32,010 nucleotides of DNA from Folioceros fuciformis (lineage: Eukaryota; Anthocerotophyta; Anthocerotopsida; Anthocerotales): NCBI GenBank assembly GCA_049999805.1, contig JBNGIO010002906.1:1-32010 (forward strand), read 5' to 3'. The notes under the pieces are model-generated. The model was not told the DNA's origin. It saw only the letters and a list, made by a program, of their open reading frames with translations, and ran no database searches. Position numbers and translations under genes: made by a program. Positions 10,139 through 18,847 of the stretch are shown one piece after another; position 1 is the first letter of the stretch, and each line of letters starts with the position of its first letter.

Positions 10139-10330
10139 GTGAGCAATTTCATTCATGCTTAATGATAGATTTGGTGGGCAGAGGGTGCATTGGGTTGAGG
10201 GCGTCGACTGGCCGGTGCCCTCAACCAGGTGCACCCTCTACCCAGGTTGTGTGTGGCAGGGCAGTGGGGTAAGGGTGCCTATTGGCCGGCAACTTGAGCC
10301 TATCCTTTCGAATTTCTAATCGGGCACTAG
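10139..10330 (+). other. Intron of methyltransferase-like gene, carrying hairpin repeats
   Basis: Donor AAG|GTGAGC and acceptor CACTAG|CGT; both ends are phase 0 and the flanking codons continue the same protein (FAGK then RKGFAFML). It carries a 68-bp hairpin (H2: arms 10176-10203 and 10216-10243, 23 of 28 pairs) and a related short motif at 10265-10292 (H3, AAGGGTGCC...TTGGCCGGC). Confidence 0.6.
10176..10243. repeat. Long hairpin (H2) inside the intron
   Basis: 28-bp arms with five mismatches around a 12-nt loop. The inner part GAGGGCG...CTGGCCGGTGCCCTC and the outer part ACCCTCTA-N4-GGTTGT resemble H1 at 8553-8603, so both probably derive from one small repeat family. Confidence 0.75.
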
Positions 10331-11578
10331 CGTAAGGGCTTTGCATTCATGCTGTCGTTTGTTGATAATGTGCAACAACTTAAAGATGTGGATAACTCGT
10401 CACGCCTGCCGGAAGCTTTCCAACAATTCATTTTTGAAGTTAACAACTGGAAGGGTCTGGAGGAAGAGCAGCGGGTTCTCGCAGACAAGGATTTACAGGA
10501 AGGAATGTTCAACTTCGCAATCCCTGGAGCAAATACTCAAGTACAAAATGAGGTGGTGAGTAGGAGTGTTATGGAGATGAAAGGATTTCTCTGACCAAGG
10601 AAATACTCCCTCCTCGTTATGGATGTCCCAAGAGGCTATGACATGGGCCCTATGGACAAGCGTTTAGATGAGCCCATGATAAGCACAATGTTGGAAAGTT
10701 TTGTTGAGAAGACAACTTGTGATGAATATCGGTTGGTTGTTATGCATGGAGTGGAGGGTGCGCATGCAATTAGGCATGCCCTTCGGAAATGGGGTCGGGC
10801 TGAAGGCATGATCTCCTTTGTTTGGGACACGGCGAACATGTCCAATGACAAGGGCGGATAAGAGACTGAGGAGTACATCACAATGGCTTGGGGTGCAAAA
10901 GAGGGCAGTGGAAAAGATAGTGTTCATGCTTCCTAGAGTATCCCGTCCACCATTCAACAGAGGAGATTTGTCATACCCCATGACTCGGTTGTGAAGAAGT
11001 AGATCTACTTGACGCACAATAAATGTGTGGTATGCCTGCATCATTGACCACTGGGTCTTATGATGAAACTTGTGCTTGCATTCTCCGAGGGAGGAGATTG
11101 GATCGTGGATGCTTGCTTTGGTAGTGGGACAATAACACTGGCAAGGCTGCTGTCGGGCAGGAATTGCATCGCAGTTGAGGTGGACTTGTGTTGCTCGGCT
11201 TACATACCTCAACGAATCAATGGCCACAAGGTTCTTCTTGATGCGGAAGAGAAACTAATGTTTGATGTGCATCGCAGGGGCCCGTTGCAATTTTGGACAA
11301 GAGAAATTTGCATCAACGATACGAATAGCTTGAAAGCGCAAGTTGTGCCTTTCAACCGACAAAGCACTCAACACCCTATCAGTTCGTCTGAGGAAGGAGG
11401 TCAAATGACGTAGGAGGTGGTTTGGCCAACACTGCAAGCTCGCGATAAGGCCAAGGAAGATGGTGATTTTGTGGATAAGGAGTTGGAAGAGATTGACAAC
11501 TTCGACGCAAACGACCAACAAAGGCTTGCAAGAGTTACTGCAATGTATGACTCCGTGTCTGCGAATGAGGGTCATTAG

Positions 11579-12262
11579 AGTTTATTAGTTTAAGTGTTTT
11601 TGTGCTGATCGAGCCCAGCGTAGATGCAACTATTGAACAATTAAGGAGTAAGGGGTGCCGGTCAGCCGATGCACTCACCATCAGTCGGTGTTATGCATGA
11701 TTAATTAGTGGAAAACTGAGAAAGATTGGTGTGCCCAAGGTGGTGACCCTTTGCACATAATACTATGTAGCTCATTTTGGGAGGGTTAAGATCTAGGACA
11801 TCAAACTTCAGGGCATGTACAAGTGTCCTTCATTATTCAGCCCCTTGCTGCTTTGTGGTGCTCTCTGTTGGCGTGCAGGTGTGCACCATGACCACGCTCG
11901 TGCACACTTGTGTGCGCCATGACGGCATTGGCGCTCACAAGTGCCTCAATTAAATAGCTAGCAGGCATTTTAAGCACATAATGGTAAAAAAAAATCCAAA
12001 AAATTAGCAAAAAAACCCAAAAAATCCCGTTTTTTAGGCAATGGCGCACGCAAGTGTGTGCCATGGCTTCAAGGGTTTGTAGGTTTTTTTCCCTATTTTT
12101 ACTACTTTTTTGGATTTTATTATGTACCGTACACTAGTTGCACGTAATAGTACTATTTGCTCCTCCTTGCTCAGTTTTTGCCCAGCACACTTAGAGGTAA
12201 TCCTGTATGCATAATAATAATCTAGCTCCCCATCTTCTTCTGAGAATTCTTTCCATTACTCT
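11579..12262. other. AT-rich non-coding stretch with inverted repeat
   Basis: No gene supported. A fourth copy of the hairpin-related motif lies at 11651-11690 (GGGGTGCCGGTCAGCCG, then CAGTCGGTG). A larger inverted repeat pairs 11900-11920 with 12041-12061 (18 of 21 positions: GTGCACACTTGTGTGCGCC against its complement) around a 120-bp A-rich interior with runs of A and T. This is the build of a small foldback or MITE-like element. Confidence 0.5.
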
Positions 12263-12571
12263 CTAATACTCATGTTTGGATAGTCTCCCTTGTTTGCCCA
12301 AACTCACATTGTCAAAGTGTACATGTCGAGGTGTATTATAAGGTTGCACTTTCAATCCAGTAGGAGTCATTGTCTTCAATCTGACCTTCACCCAATCCTT
12401 CTGAGCTTGCTCCTCTTCTGTCTTAAGTGCATCAATGTCAGTAGCTAGATGCTTGCAGATCATCCTATGGAGAGTCCACTGGCGGCAAGAGTACTTGGTG
12501 GCATGGATCCATTCCCTACCACAATGTATACATTCAACTCCCCTTGTTGCCATCTTAGTGGAGAGTTCCAT
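12263..12571 (-). CDS. Small hypothetical protein with Cys/His cluster
   Basis: An intact 102-codon minus-strand ORF whose first ATG is at 12571. Near the N-terminus it has CIHCGREWIHATKYSC, then HRMICKH, a spacing that could bind zinc (CX2C...C...H...CXH). The rest is Lys/Glu-rich, then a plain C-terminal tail. I do not recognise the family. It could be the first exon of a transposase with a nucleic-acid-binding finger, given the surroundings, or a chance ORF. Nothing indicates expression. Confidence 0.3.
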   Translation of the reverse strand: MELSTKMATRGVECIHCGREWIHATKYSCRQWTLHRMICKHLATDIDALKTEEEQAQKDWVKVRLKTMTPTGLKVQPYNTPRHVHFDNVSLGKQGRLSKHEY

Positions 12572-13284
12572 CAACAGACAACAGTGCCTACAGTCTAGTA
12601 GCTAGATGCCTAGCATGATGACTACGAACTAGGCCAATAGTAGGGCAGTAGCGAGATTGTACAATCCCAAGGGGGGATGGTGAGGCGTCATGGTTTTTAA
12701 TCAAAGAAACTAGACCGCAACTACAACTGAAGCCTTATAGGATTGTAAGCGTAGCAAGCACGAGGAACAGATGTGGCAAGACTTGTCATATTTGCATTCA
12801 AACCCAACTTCACAAGGAACCCGTTTGAGGGTTTAAAGCTTAATTCATGCTTTGCCTATTTCCGATATTCCCCTTTATGCTGATTATTTCAAAGAAGAGG
12901 GTGTACATGAATTAATAGTACAATAAACTTAGGTTGCATACTTAACTATAGTTTCATAATCAATTACAATAGATATTTCAACTCTTGTATATATCATAGT
13001 TTTTCGTTTAATGAAAATAACCACTTTTCTTTTCTCTCGCCGGTTGCTCGTGTGCTTGTGGTCGTTCCCCCGCTCACCTTCCCTCGTGTTACATCGTCCA
13101 TGCTTAGAGGCTTTGACGAAAGGAGGAAGGTTTTGACCTACAAGAAGCTTCTCCACATTGATGCCAAAAGCAACGAACATTCTCTGGTGTCTAGCAAAGG
13201 CTTGTCAGCCATAATGTTTTTTATCAACCTCTGTCTCTAGGGAACCGCTTGGGTTTGTTTTAAGTGCTAGTTTAACAAGCTTTT
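12572..13284. other. Non-coding stretch
   Basis: About 700 bp, AT-rich between 12840 and 13030. No ORF with recognisable motifs and no clear repeat. Confidence 0.4.
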
Positions 13285-13790
13285 CTAAGGATATCCTGCT
13301 AGATCGGCTGCCTTTAGAACCCATTGTGCATGTAGAATCTTCATTTTACTCATAGGATCCACCAAACCTAGACTACCCAACTGCTTGTATTGGATAATAT
13401 GTTGCCATGCCACCTTATGAGAAAAGGAGACCAGCTCCCTGGACTGACTCCACAAGAAGTTAGTCATAATCTGTTGCAACCTCCTTAAGTCCACCTTATC
13501 AGGAGCCCACAGGAAGAGATAATACCACAGAGAAGCAATCAAAATGTGGTTTATCACCACAATCCTGCCTGCAAGATTAAGGTCCAGTAGTCGTAAGTCG
13601 TTGACTTTCCGGATAAATTGGAGGTAAAGATATTTTCCAATCTCTTCATTCTCATCCTCTTCTTGAAATGGCACACCCAAATACTTGTGAGGGGTAGGCT
13701 CCATAAGTTTCCGAACAAGTGAAAGCGTGGGCACTACGTGATTTAACGTCATGAGCACCTTAATGAGATGCTTGCATGTGTGACCTTATG
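13285..13790 (-). pseudogene. L1-type LINE reverse transcriptase, C-terminal fragment
   Basis: An open minus-strand frame with the post-catalytic region of plant L1 ORF2: HKYLGVPF, then LAGRIVVINHILIASLWYYL and a WAPDKVDLRRLQQIMTNFLW segment, and finally VAWQHIIQYKQLGSLGLVD and the KILHAQWVLKA segment. The catalytic RT core (YADD) and endonuclease are missing, so only about 160 residues remain. The first codon has no ATG; it is a broken piece, not a gene start. The frame is stop-free, so this fragment may be younger than the MULE beside it. Confidence 0.85.
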
Positions 13791-13810
13791 CAACCTAAGA
13801 GCACATACAA

Positions 13811-13867
13811 CATGGCCAATTGCTATTGAGACAGCAGTTGGCCATGTCTAATATAGTATATTAGACA
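13811..13867. repeat. Hairpin followed directly by a perfect palindrome
   Basis: CATGGCCAATTGCT (13811-13824) pairs with AGCAGTTGGCCATG (13833-13846) with one mismatch and an 8-nt loop. Overlapping its end, 13845-13867 is a perfect 11-1-11 palindrome beginning TGTCTAATATA. It lies at the boundary between the LINE and MULE remnants. Confidence 0.75.
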
Positions 13868-15560
13868 CCACATATGTTGTGCTTGCACTAACCTTGCTGC
13901 CCCCAAGAACATACACATTTTGTCCATTGGTGTTGGTAAAGCCACAAAGTTCTTTGGGATCTTAGTGGCCTTGGCCACATCATGTTCTATTACATGTTCC
14001 AATTTACTATTTTGCACAGACCCTTGTTTCTTACACTGTTGTTGGTGTAAAAAATGAACGTCCACCTCATCCACCAAGACATGTCGAAGCCAATCAACCC
14101 ACCTACCTCGAAGAAGTTGCTTGGTGAAGGAAGCTCTTACTTTAAGATGCAAATGGCAAGCTCTGATAGAACTATTGCAATCTTGGCTTGCATGTGGCAC
14201 TGATCAAAGTGCTTTCAACCACATGTGCATGACGTTCCCCCACTATTACTTGATGTACTTGGAAAACGGTGGAAACAAGGGCTCATATTCCGCATAAAGG
14301 GCTGCTAATTTCACCTTGGCTGCCTCCTTGGATATGAATGGTGATCCTCTAAGATACATGTTGTCACCTAGTTTTTGCATGATGTTTGCTCTCGTTTCTA
14401 TGTTCTTCACTTTTTGCAACAAGTTTCTCAGCCATGCACGCAAGACATTCCACATATATGGAAAACCCAACGTGCTGTCACTAAACATATATTTGATAGC
14501 ATTAATCTCTGCTTCAAAATCATCAAATAGGAAAGCATTTGATTACTAAGCTGGGTCCACTGTGGGTGCATAGTTGCGGAGCACTTTGAGCCATTTTGCC
14601 ATAATCAGGCCGTAAACTTCTTTTAAGAGTACCCAAGATACTAGAATGCCGTTCATAAAATTGTTAAACACCAACAAACTTACCTACTGAAAATGCCACT
14701 TGTTTAGTCCAAAAGTGGCAGAATGACATAATTATGGCCCCACTTGACCATCATCCAAAGCATGAATGGTGTTTGCACTCCGAGGACAAAGGTGGCTGGA
14801 GCATGGCTGGAGCAAAGTTAGGCATACAAAGGTTTTCAGGATAGAAAATCAAGTTCTTGTTGACATCCATCCAAAGTCAAACACTCTCCGTATCATTGGT
14901 GTGGAGTTGGTAAGAATGAGAGGCAACATGAGCCTGCATATTTTGAACATCTTTTGAAGTGAGAAAAATATCTCAGGTGAATTTATATCTTGTGTTCCTA
15001 TGACATTTTCCATGAACTTCCTCCTCATAGTCCACCATAATCTGGTGTTTTGGCACTTGGCATAGTAGATTGTGCTGCAGCTAGCATCTCTTCTCAATGG
15101 AGAGAGCAGGGGCTAGCCTTCTAGGGTGAGCTTCAAGTCCTGTCATGAGCTCTCCATGGCAAAATTCATTAGCAACATCAGTATGATAACTATGTTGAAG
15201 TCTCAATTCCACAATGTCAGGCCTTAGCAGCAACCGAGTAACTACAAATTGAAACTAGCCCCCCTCTTTTTACTAATCTTAGGATGCCTACTACCTGGTC
15301 CAGTTTTTGGCCTTACATCCAGAGCAATAAAAGACCGTGCTGATGTAGCTTCTCCTTGACGGTTTGCTAGCCTGTATTAGCAGTCATAGGTAGCATGTCG
15401 CTGCCTTGAGTAGGTTTAGCATTGTACTTCCTCTGCTCCTTCGCAACCTAATGATGCATCCTACAAAATGAGGTAGGGAAGGAAGAATTTGCTTGCTCAC
15501 CAGCAAAAAAATTAGGAACCTGGTCACCTGGAATATAAGCATGCTTCACTTCTGATAGGG
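13823..15560 (-). pseudogene. MULE (Mutator-like) transposase, decayed
   Basis: Reading the minus strand from 15560: VPNFFAGEQANSSFPTSF, KYNAKPTQGSD, VTRLLLRPDIVELRL with HSYHTD (the FAR1/WRKY-GCM1-type N-terminal zinc region), then VQNMQAHVASHS, and a catalytic-core stretch with ATFGLNKWHFQ, LLVFNNFMNGILVSWVLL, DFEAEINAI and MWNVLRAWLRNL. The C-terminal region has CNSSIRACHLHLK and RGRWVDWLRHVLVDEV. This matches the large plant MULE family. The usual LCIWHVRRAW motif is changed to PYMWNVLRAW. Several stops and at least one frameshift (near 14960) show inactivity. No terminal inverted repeats were found by eye. Confidence 0.82.
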
Positions 15561-16188
15561 AAAGCTTTCCTTGATGAACACCAATCAGCTAGATCAAATC
15601 TTCCTTGAAAATCGTGCCTGGCTTAGGATTTTGCAAGACAACATAGCATTTTGCACTTGAAATGTGTTAGTAGAATCCGCCATTGTGAATCCACTTGCAC
15701 AATGTTGCGAACATGGATTGGGCAAGACACCTTTAGACATAGCCGTGCAACCAAGACTTCACATGATCAGACATTTGAACGATCACGCTACCATCCTTAA
15801 GTCTACCAGTCGTGCAAAGTGGAATCACGTCGGCTTTAATAGCTTGTAATGGAGCTTATTCCTCATAATGATAGGACTTTGCCGCACATTCATCACGCTC
15901 AAAGTAAGTGCCTGTGTTGCTGAGCACGGTGCCGGATAATGAAATAGGCGGTGTTGCTCGTCGCGAACAGAGAGCGCTTCATTAGGAAGGGAGAGAAGCT
16001 TGATCGGTGTGTTCCAACGGCAGTCAAATCGCACATGTGGTATGGGCTCGTTAAACTTCGGCGACATGGTATGTCTGTATCAGCATTCCATAACTGCGAC
16101 CATACAAATAGGTAACGTTGAAGTTGAAGTAGACACATTTTTCCCCAATGTATAAACGATTTGACAACACCATTGTTCAATTGTGGAT

Positions 16189-16284
16189 ATAGTTTTACTC
16201 AATCCAAAGGAACATTGATAATATGAAGTTTTAACAATAGTTTTACTCAGTCCAAAGGAACATTGATAATATGTAGTTTTGTTA
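16189..16284. repeat. Tandem duplication, 48 bp x 2
   Basis: Two adjacent copies of a 48-bp unit starting ATAGTTTTACTCA and containing TCCAAAGGAACATTGATAAT, starting at 16189 and 16237, with about five differences concentrated at the end of the unit. Confidence 0.9.
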
Positions 16285-16401
16285 AAAAGACACAGCTTCA
16301 TGCCAGTTTTTCTGTTTACCAAAGGACAGTCTCTTAACACTAAAGAAGGGGGTCTCCACTCCCACCCTAAGACTATTTCCCGATTGTGGCCACAGCCCGC
16401 A

Positions 16402-16500
16402 TATCAACCGACCCCAGGCCGAACATGAACCGGCCCCACATCGCACATGAACCGGCCCCGGCCAGTACATGAACCGGGCCCAGCCCGCAGCTCAAACGGC
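16402..16500. repeat. GC-rich minisatellite, 22-bp period
   Basis: Units start at 16402, 16424, 16446, 16468 and 16490, each exactly 22 bp, with the core CATGAACCGGCCCC. The first and last units are more diverged. It lies about 110 bp past the GMP synthetase stop codon, so it may be transcribed in its 3' UTR. Confidence 0.85.
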
Positions 16501-16612
16501 TCCGCAATGGCGGTGACCAATCCGTATTTCGTGCTGCACGGGACCAAAGGCTTGCATTGTACGAGGTCGGTGTTGTTCTGTGCATTTGGATCGAGCGCTA
16601 AATTACCACTCA

Positions 16613-18268
16613 TCATTCCCACTCAACAGTTGCAGGGGGCTTGGAGGTGATGTCATAAACAATGCGGTTGATGCCTCTCACTTTGTTGCAGATTTCTGAA
16701 GAGACCTGCGCCAAAAATTTGGATTCAAAATGGAACCAATTGGCGGTCATCCCATCCTCGCTGGTGATCGCCCTCAGCGCCACGGCGTTGGAGAGCGTCC
16801 TCCGGTCTCCTTGCACTCCCACCGTCTTCACAGGCAGGAACACGGCAAATGCCTGCCATATTTGATCATACAGCCCGGCCTCCTTTATGCAGTTGATGAA
16901 AATCTCATCAGCATCGCGAAGCATCTCCAGCGCACCTCCAGCAGTCACGTCTCCCAAGATGCGCACCGCCAGGCCCGGTCCCGGAAACGGGTGGCGTTTG
17001 AGGAAGTTCTCCGGAACATTCAGCAGCGCTCCCAGCTTTCGAACCTCATCCTTGAACAACAACTTCAGGGGCTCCACCAGCTTCAGCTTCATATCTTTGG
17101 GCAGACCCCCCACATTGTGATGACTCTTGATGGTATGGGAGTGCATCTTCCCGCTGCCCGGCGGCGGGCACGACTCTATCACATCCGGGTAAAGAGTCCC
17201 CTGTACCAGATACCTCGGCTTCCTCCCAACTTTCAATTCCAAAGCCGACGAGAATTCGTCGAACACCGCAATGAACTCGGCGCCGATGATCTTCCGCTTC
17301 CTCTCCGGATCCGTCACTCCCGCCAGCTTGCTCAAAAACTGGTGGCTTGCGTCCACGCAGGTAACCGGGAGATGGAGGTCGGCCTGGAACGTTCCCATCA
17401 CCCGCTCCTGCTCCTTGTACCTCAGCAGCCCGTTGTCCACAAACACACAGTGCAGCCGATCTCCCAGAGCCCTGTGCGTGAGCGTGGCCGCCACGGTGGA
17501 ATCCACACCCCCCGACAAGGCGCAGATTGCGTGATCCTCCGGACCCACGCTTTCCCTGATCAACGATATCTGCTCCTGCAACACATCCTCCAGCTTCCAG
17601 TCCGCCTCCACTCCACAGACCTCCAGTAGCAGGTACCGCAGCGTCTCCAACCCCCGCTCACTATGGCTCACCTCGGGGTGGTACTGCAGCCCGAAGATAT
17701 CTCGCTCCGCATGCTCGATCGCCGCAACCCCGCCCTGCAAACTCCTGGCCACAACCCTAAAACCTGCGGGCAGCTTCACAGCCTCGTCCCCATGGCTCAT
17801 CCACACCTCTTGCCGTCCCCCGCTCTCCACCCTCCCGTACAGCCTCGACCCCTGCTCCGGCACGATGGTCATCGGCCCGTACTCCTGGCTCTTCCCCTGG
17901 CGCACCTCGCCTCCCAGCTCCCTCACGATCAGCTGCAGCCCGTAGCAAATCCCGAGCACAGCCACCCCCTGCTCCGCCGTGTACTCAAAAAACCCCTCCG
18001 GCACCGTCGGCGCCCCATCCTCGTGCACCGAATGAGGCCCCCCCGACAGCACGATCACCCCCGGCGCGTATGACTTGATCACATCCAACGAATTGCCCGC
18101 CGCGATGCAGAACGAGCAGATCGCCAGCTCCCGGATCCGCCTGGTGATGAGATGAGTGTACTGGGACCCGAAGTCTATCACCACGACCGTGTTCCCCCCG
18201 TGCTTCCGCGCTTCTTCCTGTGGCTGCGGGTTGACGGCCGGCAGCGATTCCAGCCCGTTCGCCGCCAT
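16613..18268 (-). CDS. GMPS: GMP synthetase (glutamine-hydrolysing)
   Basis: This enzyme converts XMP to GMP using ATP and glutamine in the cytosol, the last step of de novo guanine nucleotide synthesis. The 551-residue protein has a class I glutamine amidotransferase domain (VIDFGSQYTHLI at about 30-41, nucleophile Cys108 in GICYG, His197/Glu199 in YHPE). The ATP-pyrophosphatase domain carries the P-loop SGGVDS (252-257), and the C-terminal dimerisation domain ends PPATVEWE. All catalytic residues are present and the length fits plant GMPS. I chose ATG 18268 (ATGGCGGCG context); the frame stays open upstream only with non-ATG codons. The coding sequence has no intron. It shares a 579-bp divergent promoter with gamma-adaptin and is GC-rich in its first half. 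Confidence 0.96.
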   Translation of the reverse strand: MAANGLESLPAVNPQPQEEARKHGGNTVVVIDFGSQYTHLITRRIRELAICSFCIAAGNSLDVIKSYAPGVIVLSGGPHSVHEDGAPTVPEGFFEYTAEQGVAVLGICYGLQLIVRELGGEVRQGKSQEYGPMTIVPEQGSRLYGRVESGGRQEVWMSHGDEAVKLPAGFRVVARSLQGGVAAIEHAERDIFGLQYHPEVSHSERGLETLRYLLLEVCGVEADWKLEDVLQEQISLIRESVGPEDHAICALSGGVDSTVAATLTHRALGDRLHCVFVDNGLLRYKEQERVMGTFQADLHLPVTCVDASHQFLSKLAGVTDPERKRKIIGAEFIAVFDEFSSALELKVGRKPRYLVQGTLYPDVIESCPPPGSGKMHSHTIKSHHNVGGLPKDMKLKLVEPLKLLFKDEVRKLGALLNVPENFLKRHPFPGPGLAVRILGDVTAGGALEMLRDADEIFINCIKEAGLYDQIWQAFAVFLPVKTVGVQGDRRTLSNAVALRAITSEDGMTANWFHFESKFLAQVSSEICNKVRGINRIVYDITSKPPATVEWE

Positions 18269-18847
18269 AACTGGAGCTCCACAGCGAGCTCCGAGTCCGG
18301 CTTTCTTCCCCACCTTTTACACGACTCGAGTCCACTTACGGCCCGACGACGGATTTCGAAGACGGGGACCATACCGGGAGCCCTCAACCCTAATCGTGGT
18401 TGACATGCCGGGGGTTAGCCTAACCTCCGAGGCAGGTTATGGGGATTGCCTTAGAAGCAGGCAGTGAAGTTGGCAGTGTGGTGCTTGCCTTGGCTGCCCA
18501 GGCAGTGGGGTGCAGTGCGGTGCGGAGAGCCAGGAGCAGCGCTGCTGGCTCCAAAGGGCTGCTGATCAGAGCGAGCGGAGCGTGGGGCGGAGTGGCGCGG
18601 ATCCGGCGGAAGGGAGCTCGGCGCTGTCAGGGACGCGATCGGACCATGCCGATGTGGAGGGATGGAATCTGAGAAATCGCGGGATCGCGTGGGCGTGATC
18701 TCGGCGCTGCGGGCCCGCTGCTGCGGGCCTTTGGGATCTGTAGGCCTGCTGGCGCACTGGAGTGTTGTGCCAGGGGGGTGATCCGTGTGCGGAGTGGTCT
18801 GGTGAGGGGATCGAGGGAGAGGGAGCGGGAGCTCTGCGGCGGGCGCC
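18269..18847. promoter_or_regulatory. Divergent promoter region GMPS / AP1G
   Basis: 579 bp separate two start codons pointing away from each other. A telo-box (AACCCTAA, 18386-18393) is visible, an element common in plant promoters of growth and nucleotide or translation genes. No TATA box was seen. The AP1G side is GC-rich with purine runs just before the ATG, presumably 5' UTR. Confidence 0.5.

Larger units (their letters stand above)
9593..11578 (+). pseudogene. Beta-class N4/N6 amino-DNA-methyltransferase-like gene, decayed
   Basis: Exon 1 runs to 10138 and exon 2 from 10331 to the stop at 11576-11578; everything is in one frame after removal of a 192-bp GT-AG intron (phase 0). Bases before about 9700 are repeat-derived, so the true start is uncertain. 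The order is a basic N-terminal region (KKGKGKRRPLDD), a DPPY-like block (LLVMDVPRGYD, about 10611-10645), FVWDTANMSNDKGG, then the SAM-binding motif I (DWIVDACFGSGTITLARLL with CIAVEVD, about 11095-11185). Catalytic block before SAM block is the beta arrangement of amino-methyltransferases. Stops at 10592, 10859 and about four more between 10935 and 11413 show it is dead. The DPPY block is altered to DVPR. Nuclear target, N4-C or N6-A, cannot be told. Confidence 0.62.
15561..16612. other. Intergenic DNA and 3' flank of GMP synthetase
   Basis: No supportable coding region. The right third holds a 48-bp tandem duplication (16189-16284) and a 22-bp minisatellite (16402-16500). The part nearest 16612 should be the 3' UTR of the minus-strand GMP synthetase gene. 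Confidence 0.5.

Noticed and set aside
16730-17629. 299-codon plus-strand ORF antisense to GMP synthetase
   Set aside because: Lies wholly within the GMPS coding sequence on the opposite strand; its His/Arg/Gln/Leu-rich composition is the mirror of a GC-rich gene and shows no domain.
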